Made by a program: the position numbers and the translations under genes. Positions 40,201 through 52,200 of a DNA stretch of 64,000 bases are shown in pieces (the stretch's first letter is position 1; every line of letters starts with the position of its first letter). Source of the DNA: Phoronis australis (Eukaryota; Phoronida; Phoronidae). Below the pieces are notes generated by a model that saw nothing but the letters and a program-made list of their open reading frames with translations, was not told where the DNA came from and searched no databases. The stretch lies in the NCBI GenBank assembly GCA_002633005.1, contig NMRA01000684.1, positions 85,050 to 149,049 of the forward strand, read 5' to 3'.

Positions 40201-43200
40201 GGGTAGTAAAACAATTATCATAAACCCTTTTTTAAGTTGTCTTTCCTTACACAGGCCAACTGGGACAGTTGTATGACTAAGAGCAGTGTTCGCACAGAAC
40301 AACTTTCAATGATCTTGCATGTCAATTGCCTTGTGAACAGCATTCATTTGGTTTCCGCCATTTTCAAAATTGTTTTGATTTTTTTTCCATCAGTCTGAAA
40401 CTTGACAAGATTTTACAAGTTAGTTTAAATAAACTTTGTATTTTTTCAACCCACACACCTTTTTAATGGACAAAACTGATAAAAGGTAAACAGTCTTATA
40501 ACCACCACATTTCTTCGGACATGGATTAAATTTTCAGTTATTATTTTTAAAGGATATAAGGACATGCAGCTTTGAGAATTTTACTGTAACCGGATCAAAG
40601 ATCATGATTTAATTGATGTGTCAAATACAAAAAAGATTGATTTAACTTCGAATTTTAACCACTTTATTCATCAAACACAGCAACTTTGAAGAAAAAAATT
40701 GATTCGATTTTTCTAAAAGATCATTCACCCAGACATTATCTTGGATAATTTTAATGGTAATTGTTATACCCAGGTAATAATTAAATTTTGTATTCGTATC
40801 ACGTGCCAGTTTTAGAGCATGATGTTCACCACCAGTTTATTCTGAACTCTCCATTCTAAGTCTACCCTCAGTCACCTTTTCACTAGACTGGCAAGCCAAG
40901 CAAACAGTCCGCATTGTTGCCCATGGAAATCAGATGACCCTTGGAACCCTAGTCGTTAAAATTATTTTACCAACAGATAACTGTGAAGCAGTACCATATT
41001 CGCCCTAATAAGCGCCCACGCCCCTATAAGCCCCCTCCCGCACATTTTCACACTTTGCTAAAATAAGCGCCCAGCCAATCAACGTGTATGTATCTGCAAA
41101 ATGGCTCACCTATAGTTCTAAAATTAACAGTAATGTCTCCAATTTATCAATAATATCCGACAGTCCTGAAAAATCATTGAGCGCGGAATTTCTAGACCAT
41201 GAGCCTCGCCACTATGTTGGTATTTAGCCATGACTGTACACTTCAAACTTCTGCAGTGCGAGGAACGTGTCCCACCATGGTTAGGCCTTTCAGAACAGAT
41301 GCAGCGTACTTGTCAACGGGATTGTATTAATATCTTTCCCGTACAGATCTTCTCCCTCAACAGGAATCCAATTTCTTTGTACATGTAAAAACTGTGAATC
41401 TAAGACTATAAAAAAAACTTGACCAGTGTTAAAAGCACAGGGCCAAGAAGCACGCGCAACATATATGTAGCTACTCTGGCAAATGAACTCTGAAAAGAAG
41501 CACGTGCTCGCTCACTCGGCACACACCTCCAGACTAACTTCAAAACAAACGTCACGTGACAACAACATTACGTGTTTGTACAGATTTTTCTCGTGCTGCA
41601 GGGAGCGATCTAGCGCAAGGCCATGGTATTCAAGTCAGCGGTGTGGCACGTTATTTCTTGGTTGTTCACCTCAATTCAAAAAAAGAAACTCCATTCAAGA
41701 TGAGAAAAAGCGATGCGGGTTTTGTTTTGTTTTTCTTTACTCACTGCTTGGCAAAACCATGGTGTTTCAAACCTTGCTTGCCTGTGCCAACATACCTTTA
41801 TGTAACTATGCAGCTACTCAACAGAAGAAGACGTAGCTTGGCTGAAACTGATGCAAGCGAGCGATTTTTTTTTCTCTTAGCTAGCGAGAGTGACTCTCAA
41901 AATGAATCGGTGTACAGGCCAGATTCATCTTATGTTAATTGGCCTATCATGTAGTCTGAGAGGTAGCAGAACTGATGTAGCATTGGAGTATAGACGAAAT
42001 TTGCCTGTGGCTACACATGCGAAGCAAAAACAGGCCGTACTTTTGGTTCAACTTACCTCATTGTTGACTCGTTGAGGAAAGAAAACCTAGGATTACTGAG
42101 GATCATCCGGTGAAGACTGGTCCTAGTCTCATAGTCTTTGTGGACAATCTGAAAACATACCGTCCCTTAAATTACAACGTCCTGGCTGAGGAAAATCGGT
42201 GGTAATTACAAGTGACTTCTCCGTTTAATCATCGGCAGTTATTAGATGTCAAAGTGTTAAGTAGCAGGGCAAGGCCTACTTACAGTATCAACCATATATT
42301 ATAGACAACAGATTTGCAACTCCGACATTTTCTTCCGTACTATCCTAGAGATGGCACCACTCTCCTAAATTATCTGGTTCATTTTCTGGTTAGTGTATTG
42401 TGATGGGAAATTTTCGCATCTATTTTACTGTCCAGTGCAACGAAAACGAAATAATAATTTCGGCATTGAGACGCTGTTCAAAATCTTAAAATAGTATAAC
42501 TCTTGGTACCGTGAGTACTTTTAGCAATGCTACTACCACCCGATCATACAACAGCCGACCAAGATTAGCAGACCATGTACTTGCCAGACACAACACCAGA
42601 TAATTAGGCCACGTGTCGCTAATGAATAATGACGTAACGTTGTATGGAAAAGCACAGATTTCAGATTTCGTCCATTGAAAGTATACAGAGTTGGCGGTAC
42701 CAACATATTGTACAAGAGTCATGTTAAGGGGTGAAAACTATCAGGTTAAGATTAATCGACAAGTATGTATATTCAGCCAAACACCTACAAACTGAATAAA
42801 TTTTAACGTACTATGAATATTCTGAAAATAGAAAGTCTGTGGAATTTGATTTTTAATGTCATATTACATCCACAGTATATGGGTCAAATGACCATGCGCT
42901 TTTAGAAAAAATCATTAAAAAGGAACAAGGAATATTCACAGCAAACAGCAGCATCCTGAACAACACGGCAAAATAAGATTTGAACATTTGAGATGAAATC
43001 TCAAAAATGCTGCAATTTACTCTAATTACATCATATTGCAGCTTTTGGGCTTTTTCATAAAAACAAAACCACGTTACTAACATTTGTAATCGCCACCATG
43101 CAAAAGTGAAACATCAAATAACAAAAAACAATTCCTAAAAGGTTTTGGCAAACACTGTATAAAGCACAGCATGTATCCATTTCACCTGAATCCGATCCGC

Positions 43201-46200
43201 TATTTCTGATATACGATGTTCTGAACCAAATTTGGACATTTTTTCTAAAGTCCTGCATAATCTTAAATGTTCTGCGAGCAATCACACGAAATTAGTACAC
43301 TGTCTGGCAAAAGTCTAGCAAAATGGAAAGGAAGGAAGTGTTGAATTATGGCAGCCTTGACAGGTTATAACACCTGAAATGCAATTCTCTTCATGGCATA
43401 AGTAAAAATTTCCCAAAGCAATTGACCTATTGCCAGGACTTTGAGTGACGGCTTAGGTGACCAATTAGAATGCCGCCTTCTTGACACACCTTCATTTCCA
43501 AGCTGCCATTTTACCCGACAAACAACACGACGCTGGGCAAAACATTATTGTTTGTCGACATTTTGCAAGGGGGCGGAGCTTGCAATAGATCAATTGTCTC
43601 GTGAAAGCTTACCTTTACCGATGGTGGGGCCAATGGTGCATTGCAGGGAGGCTTGCTAAATGCTCTCATCTTTGATGATATTTCTCCTGACAACAACACA
43701 ATAAAATTCAAAATGGTGCAAAATATTTTCCAGTATTTGCAGAAAGGTAACATGCAGATTCTTTATTTTGTGCACAAAAACAATAGGTACATCACAAACC
43801 AATGGCAAACGGTTCCTATTATTGCTTGCGACCAGTATGGGAATGACCTGACAACACTATAAGGCAGTGGGAAGCAGAAAAACATTTTCAATGGAATGAT
43901 AGTCAATGGTAAATTCACTCTGAGATGGCATTGCCAAGGCACCGTTAGTCTTTATTATCACGAAGATGAATAAGAGCAACGTAGAGTATTGATATGCGCC
44001 ACCGTGTGCAAATTTTTTTTTAAAAAGGCACAGCAATGCTACATTTTTTAAAACATTTCCGTCTCACTAAAACAATAAGTGAGCAACAATGAGTGTACTA
44101 AAACTGAGGCTACAAGGGACAGTGCTAGTCACCTGAAAATTGGCAAAATGTAATTTTGGTAGATATTGGGACTGACGCAACTTATTCTTGCCTTAAAGAA
44201 CTTTATCTTAAAAAAAAGCTATGCACACGGTGATATTTAAAATTAATGGATTTCACCAAACTCGACAATTACCTTAATTTTTAAGGTAACTGTCCTTGAG
44301 GAAAATTAACAATTGCCTTACCACCTTTGTTTTCTTCTGCTGATGGCAAAGTTTCACTAACTGCACCTTTAATGCTGTGTTCGAGTTTCTTTGAGCTTGC
44401 CCTTGGTTTCCCTCTTTTGCTTGTGGACAAATACGACGACCATTGTCTCCCCTCACTGGACGACAGAGTAGACACTTCTACATATTTTTCTTGAGCTCCC
44501 GTGGACTGCCCTAGATGGCTGATCTCTGTTCTTTCCTTAATTTCAAGAGGTTCTGACAACGAATATGGTTCTATTTCTTCATCTGCAACTAAGAGCGGTT
44601 CAGAGGCGGTGTAAGAAGCGACCATTGCTCGTCGCTGTGGTAGTGGTGCTATTGGCTTCGACATGCTATATGTTTGTGATGGTAACCGTGGCACCGCTAG
44701 TGGTGGTGGTGATGATGTTGGAGCGATACGTTTCGCTAATTTTGACACTGGCTGCTTATGTAACAGGATTGGACGTGAAAGTTTATCTCTATGAATACTA
44801 CTTGCTTTTGGTGGTTTTGGAGCAGCTGCACACAGACCATAGAGAAGTTGTGGAGCAGCTCTATCCTCAGCACCAATTTGATGGGATACAGCTGGTGATG
44901 GCAAAGGTCCACCACCATGCACACTTCCACGTGGTGGTGGTGGCGGCGGCGGTGGTGGGCCAGGTCTATGCATGGCACCAAATTGTTGAGCTCCAGTTGG
45001 TGGTTGCGAGGGTTTACGTTCTAGACGTACACTTCTACATGGTGGTGGTAATGGTGATGCTAGTGGTGGTGGTGGTGGTGCTGATGACGGTAGTGGTGCA
45101 TGATCACGACTATGCATGGCATGGGGTTTCTTTTGATGAACCACTTCTTGCGGTGGTGGAGGTCCAGTGACAGCAGTGCGCTTCTTGCGAACATGCGGCC
45201 GTAGTGGCAGTTGAGAAGATCTGTCTGTACCCCACACTATCTCATCATGAACTGGTAACCGCGGTGGAGCAGAATTATCTGTATCCCCCATCGACGACGA
45301 CATCACACCTACTGCTGGGGAAGGTCCGCCACCTCGCATACTTCCAGGTAATGGTAGTGGTCGTAACGGTGAAGAAACTTCAAGCACGGACGGAGGTGAT
45401 TCAAAATCCTCAGTCCCATAGGTATTATCTTCATCACTGCTAAAGTCATCACCCTCATAAGTGTCATCATAGACCTCACAGCCCATATCGTCACCAAGTG
45501 ACTCATACAGGCTCTCATCATTGTAACCAAGTTCGGCGATTTCTATTGGGAGAGTATCTGCAATAGTGATGACTAACATTTAACAAAAGTTATCACAGTT
45601 AACTTTTAATCAAAAATAACAAACACACAGCCAAATTACTGAATGAAGAGAACTTACTAGGCCTAAACTCTCCTAAACAAGTGCACCTCGTATCGCACTT
45701 AATGTAAACATCGAAAGTTGAGGTTTTTGTTTGTCCATGAAAGACATTATTGAAGCAGATTTATCCATATCCCCCACCGACATTCCACGAGGTATACCTA
45801 GTGCTGAGGAAGGACCGCCACCTCGCATACTTCCAGGTAATGGTAGTGGTCGTAACAGGGAAGAAACTTCATGCACAGACGGAGATGATACAAAGCCCTC
45901 AATCCCATAGGTATTATCGTCATCCATGCTTAAGTATTCACACACATAGGTATCACCATAACCCACAGAAATGTTGGCATAGACCTGACGGCACATATCC
46001 TCACCAAACAGACCAAACTCAAAGCTCTCTTCATAAGACCCATAGCTCTCCTCATCAGACCCAAGGCTCTCCTCATCAGACCCAAGGCTCTCCTCGTCAG
46101 ACCCAAGGCTCTCCTCACCCCACTTAATCGAAATTGCTTTAGGGAGAGTATCTGCAATGGTGATGCTAAAATTTAACAAAAGTTACAACACAGTTAACTT

Positions 46201-49200
46201 TTAATCACAAATAACGAGCACACAGCCAAATTACTGTTTGAAGAAAACTTACTAGGCCCAAACTCTCCCAAACACTGAGGTGCACCTTGTATCACACTCA
46301 ATGTAAATGTCAAAAGTTTGAGGTTTTTAGTCCATGAAGGATTGAAACATATCATGTTATCATGACTCTTCTGTGAACAACAGCAGCTCAGAGCAAAGAT
46401 ATTTACCAGAAGGGTAAAAATAGAAAGGGTGATAGACTGGTGACGCACAAGATTCAGTTATTTCCCCAGCCTAAAGAGCGCAGCACTAGTAACACAAAGA
46501 AAACTGGAGAGTGCAATCCCCTCTTTAAAAACCTCTGTCACAGCTTTTGTCTTTCACTGCGTAACATCAATCAAAGAAATATACACATCACGTGGTGGAT
46601 GTCAAAAACTACTATTGTCACCAGAAGGGATTCATCACTTTCTATCATGATACAATTTTCATTTCTCTTCTCGCAAAAATTGGTTTAAATAACGCACACG
46701 ACATTTGCCTTGGTATAATGCATGAATTTACAATACGTATCAGAGCATTTAATTTCTATCAAATAAAATTTGAGAAAGGAGGGGAGAGGGTGAGGGGGAG
46801 GAGGTGAGGGGGAGGATGGTACATGCCAAAAATTACAGTAAAATGACCACTAATAAAGTGGCACAAAACAGGTTGAATCCAAAAACAAAAAGGTGGTGTT
46901 GTCTCCCTAATACGTACCTATTTGTCAAATTCCAAGAAACAACATTAAGGAACTTCGAAGATACGGAGGCAAAAGTAATTGCCACTAGGGGACACACCGG
47001 GAGTCAGATGAGCATGAAACTTTGATTGTGCTGACCTATTCATGATACGGACATTTTCTATAAAATTTCATGAGCATCCATCCATTGGTTTTGAAGATAC
47101 AGCAGCGGGCATTGGACAGACGCCGTAGGGACACATTGGGATGACAGCAATACCCCCACAAATATTATGTAGGTTCATACAAATATTTTTACCGTTTTCC
47201 AGGTATTCCACTTGTGACAGGAACCAAGTGTAAAGAGTTCTCTAGGTACGTAATAGTATTTATTTTCCGCGAGTTCCTTCCCCACAAAAATATTATAATA
47301 GTCAGATTATTTTCATTGGCCATACATTATTTCCGATATCTAAACGAGAGTGTCAATTGGAGTACCCGAGGGCCACTAGCCTGAAAGTGTTTACTACATC
47401 AAAATTCCACCAGGGGTCTAGGAAAGAGAAATAATGAACAGGAAATAAATAAATCGATAACTCTTACAGAAAACAAGAACGAAAATGGTCAAATGGTCCA
47501 AATGACTGTAGTTGACATTGTCCTCGTGCAGCGTCACAATTCAGACAATTTTTTGCAGCTGTATGCAACAGATTAATGCAACTAAAGGTTTGCAACTCTT
47601 TTCAACCGAACCACAATTTCATGCCAAACTAGATAAAAACACAAAAGATTTAAGTTATCACATGATTATCATGATTATCCATGGTTTCACACAAATACTG
47701 CTTAGGGAATAAAATAGAGCAGTTCAGGTATCCATGGCGTGAACTCATGAAATCACTAGAAGTTTTCTACTCATCTCATGAATTTCCCAATAAGTTTGCA
47801 TTTCCCGGAAACTATTTTAATTGTATAATTGTTTTCAAGTTTCTCACATTTGACAACTTGATCTAGAACAATGTCAGGTGTGAAATCTTCATTCTCCTGG
47901 TGAGATTTTGTGGATTTAATATAGCTTGCTTGAATTAAGAAGCACCTCCTAACATGATTATTACCGAATTTATCAATCCGTCCATGCACCATCTCCAAAG
48001 AAATGTCAGTAGCCACCTGAAATAATAATTATATAACACTAATATCAAGCAATCACTGTAATAATAAATCAATAATCGTCCAAATATAATCGAACAGAGT
48101 TTTTTTCTAAATCTACACTGCACCGAGGACCAACTCCAGCAAAATGATGTAATGTTATCTATCACAATTAGGTAACTTCGTAAGGGACATAAAGCGGACG
48201 AAGCATTGAGCACAGCAAGGGAGTACCAGATAATGACATAAAGCAAATTATGTCGTCATGGACTGTACAGAGTTGCCAGCATAGCTAGTCAGGATGGTCG
48301 AAAATCCTGAGCTAATGCCAAGTCTTTGTTTAGAAGAAGATGACAGAGAAGCAGACGGCAAAGAGTTACCTAACGAATCAAAATGTTTTCACTGTCTCTA
48401 TTACTTTGTCTAGCTTATAATCCTTGAAGTCCCGAAGACTGCATCATGGTTTGCATTAGGCAGCAAATCAAAACCCTCAGACATGGGATGCACTTGTACT
48501 GCGCGGACATTCACTTGTATTCAGTGACTGGTGACCAATCTAAAGAGGGATCAGGGACCTCCATACCAAAAGTCAGAACATCTTACTGGTCAAATGGAAG
48601 AGAAAACTGTAAAATGGCCATTCACACAATCAAAAGATTTAGAACAAAAGACAATAAGCCCCTCGCTTTAATTTAACTAATTAAAATTTTCACCAAGGAT
48701 GAAGTGAACAAACACCGCATGTAAATTTAGTCATAATGTACAAAAGATTTTTGGAAGCTGCATGGCTCTGCTATTTCTTTTTTCCCTGAGAGAAGATAGC
48801 AGAGTGAAGCACTAAGCATCTGTCAAAAAACCGTTGTAAGACTTACCATCATGTCTACAGGTGTCTCTGTGTCCCAGCCGATATAATCTAGAATGTCACT
48901 TCGTTCCCTGTCAATCAACTCTTGCATGCTTGGCCCTTGGTCAAAAGTTTCGTGCTTAAACATCAAAAAAATTAATACAAAACTGAAACTGGATGGGGCG
49001 TGGTCATAATGATTGTACACCGCTTCTCATTAAATGCAATGTGCACCTGTCAAACGTGCAAGTTTCAGGTACAGTCAGGTAAAGACACCTGACCATTGTA
49101 ACTGTTTTCAAAATTGGAAAAGTGTCATAACAGCCCATCCCATAATTTTCAAAATTCAGTGTAACTCACTGGAAAAAAAAGTTATTGAAATAATATTAGA

Positions 49201-52200
49201 CAAGTGCAACCACAAATTAGTGGTACCCTGTGATGTCATCCCATTTGTAAGTTTGATGACTTTCAGCACAAAGGGCAAGTTAGCCATAGTCTGGCATCAG
49301 CCACGACATAGCATCTCCACCATGCATCTTATTAACACAGTCACCGTTTTAAAAGTTTAGTGAACCTCTTTTTCGGTTTTAAAAACAATAAATTCCGCAC
49401 TTTATCATAGTGCAAAGAGTGATTTTTTTGCATGCCTCATTAATAGTTATGTCTCAAATGCGTTGTTTTTAAAACCTAAAAAGGGGTTCAATTTTATAAT
49501 GACAGCTGCGCGAATAAGGCAAACAGGGAGCGTTTTTAGATTCACGGGTTCTTACAGGAGCAGGATCAAGAACAGAAAAAATGAATCAAAGTAACGAATT
49601 GAGAAGTAAAAAAACTTCCCATACCAATGAAGCCACTAAAACAATGGATCGTCTTCAATTTAATTGGTCTGTGATGTTAGCAGCAGCTTGTGGGATATTA
49701 AAGTAATGAAGTGGGGTGCCCTTTTGGCCTCATCACTGGTATTATGCGATCACTGTTTATAGAGGACTCAAAAGGCCGGGTCTTTGCCTTTACAGTACCT
49801 GGTCTCGTTTCTCCACGGCTATGAAACTAGTAAACTGTGTAACAATGGAATACTTCTTGCTGATGTTCACAATGGACGACTGTCGCTTCATTTTAACTGC
49901 CTGAAAATTAGAAATACATCATTTGTAGCAGGCTAAATATGAAATACAATGCAACCCTACCGTCGAGCATAACATACCATGTCATAGCTCACGATCAGAA
50001 AATTCAACCCATTTAAATAAAATTTGTGTTAGAAACAGCGTGCCATAAAATTCAACTTTTGCAGCAGAAGCATCGGCAAATTTAAGTCACCAACAGTCAA
50101 GATGCCAGAAAGCAATTGACTGCGTGGCACTATGAGTGAGCTGCTCAGACCTGTCATTACTTACTTCATGTTCCGATCGTTCAGAAGACAAGGTTCCATC
50201 CTCCCAGTCGTGGATTATAGCTTTGGCAGCTAGTCTGTGCAGAATCTGGGGAGCAAAAGAAAAAATATAAACTACTAACGTTGGGAGTAAGAGGTATCTT
50301 AACAATGTTGCTTTTCGGCTAAAATAGTAGGAAGAGTCTAATCACTAGCGCTCAGGTGAAGATTGACATATCCATATCCGACCAAAATTATATATAATAT
50401 TATTATGTTAATGTATATATTCACACTGCACAGGATCACTTGGAAACTTAATGCATGATGAGATAAATATACTGAGTACAGGACAACACCAATCATCACA
50501 GCTGGAGATTGTAAGCTCCAGACCTGTTCCTGTTTAGGTAACGCTCCGCATTTTTCTCCCTTACGCACTATAACTAAAGCTAAAACCATTCTTTATAACA
50601 AAAACATCTCAATGAACTGACACTTCTTCACTGTTTCATTTTTTCAATTTTGTCTTTAAACCTTTGTTTAAAGTTAAAACCCAGCCGTGCATATGCGTGT
50701 GTCATATCAAAACAGCAAAGAAATACGTTAACTGCTGTGAGATTGCACTTGCCTTCAGTTGGTCATCGGCACAGCTTCATTGTAAACAATGCCGTGCTAT
50801 CATCAGATTATATTTTTATGGATAGTTTTGCTTGGACACAGCCGTGTCCTAGTAGCAGATATACCAAAGCACACAAGCTGCAATTTGGCGACAACATGCC
50901 CTTGGCCATTACAATCAGTTAAGCGTGGTGTGGTATATGCGCAAACATAGTGTCCGATATTCGGGTTCTCTGAGGGTTTACTAGTTGTGTTTTTTACAGT
51001 CAGAACATAAATATGGCTTGCGGTGACAAGATTTAGTAACTACAGAAAAATTATTCCATAATAAGTCTTTATTTCAGTATTTAAGAATTTACAACTAGCT
51101 GTAATATTCTCAGTAAAATATAATGGAAAATTAGCCAAAACGTCCAATATTTAGGTCGCTTGACTGTAGTGTTCAGTCGAGTACAGCAAAAAGTCACGTA
51201 ATCGAGTTCCTAGGTGTGTGATCACCATTTCACGGATCATCACTGACCATCTCTTGAGCCAGATGGACAACCAGACTTAGGTCTATCGTTTTGTATGTAA
51301 CCATACCATGTGACTTCAACAGGTCACCGGTATTTAATGATTTTGTTTCATATCTTTCGTTCTTCCAAGAACCTAGTAGGACAATTATGGACCAGTCTGA
51401 CACCTGATACAAGACTGGACAACCATCAGTAAGAGAGAATGAGAAGTCAACACAACAAACCTTTCCTCTAGAAACTTGAAGTTCATGAGTTGAGACCATC
51501 GTAGAAACTTCCTGTCCGTCTATTTCCGCTTTCAGTGTGGCCTACGAGTTACAATTAACACCAATAATAATTCAGAACATTTTGTTATGATCTGCAGATT
51601 TCGCTGATAAATTCCTGCTTAAATTTACTTGCAAATGACGTTATGTCACAAAATGGTAGCATACAGAAAAAATAGCTCATAATATTTTGGTGTCGTTTTG
51701 GCGAAAATGTACACAGTTCATTCTAGCTCAAATTAATGGCGAGTTAGATGAATTATAACAAGTGCCTACCTTGGTGCAGTTGGGGATAAACCCATACACA
51801 ACAAGCCGTGAACCGTTGAACAAAGCCGTCACAAGGCTAGGTGCTTGAATGTACTCGCCCTCGGCACCATGTGTTTCCCAGTCAACTGACACTGAACTCA
51901 GCCCAGGCTGGGCAGATTTCTCAAGCTGGCTAACAACCTAATAGTGACACATAGAGTCAACTAACCTGAAAATCTAGGTATGGCTGAGCCCCTGATATTC
52001 CTTAAACGATAATACCATGATTTTATATTACAGCATTGAATATCTGCTCTGGCCTTTTAGCCCGTACAGCTCAACTTCCCTGAAAAGTTGAAGTCTTAAT
52101 TTGACAATGAAGCTCCCAATGAGGCTAACAGGCCTAAAAAGATCACAAGAAAATGCTTTGTAGCTGACAAAGACTGATTACTGTGAATTTTGTACTGTGA

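Larger units (their letters stand above)
45240..46340 (-). repeat. Tandem segmental duplication covering exons 16 and 17 start
   Basis: Two direct copies: 46,340-45,746 (intron end plus exon 16) and 45,745-45,240 (intron end plus the start of exon 17). The intron parts share long blocks, for example AACTTTTAATCA and ACAGCCAAATTACTG; the exon parts share DTLP, DDDNTYG/DEDNTYG and LRPLPLPGSMRGGG. The second copy lacks the heptad expansion. Confidence 0.85.

Noticed and set aside
41483-41954. Two overlapping plus-strand frames of 117 and 132 codons
   Set aside because: They read the same DNA in different frames, have no domain, and lie in a PARP4-like intron.
44565-45170. 201-codon open frame on the plus strand
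   Set aside because: It is the antisense of the proline-rich exon 17; its Val/Met/His-rich product reflects reverse-complemented proline codons.
45750-46127. 125-codon plus-strand frame with a HQTQGSP-type repeat
   Set aside because: Antisense shadow of exon 16; the repeat is the 21 bp coding minisatellite read backwards.
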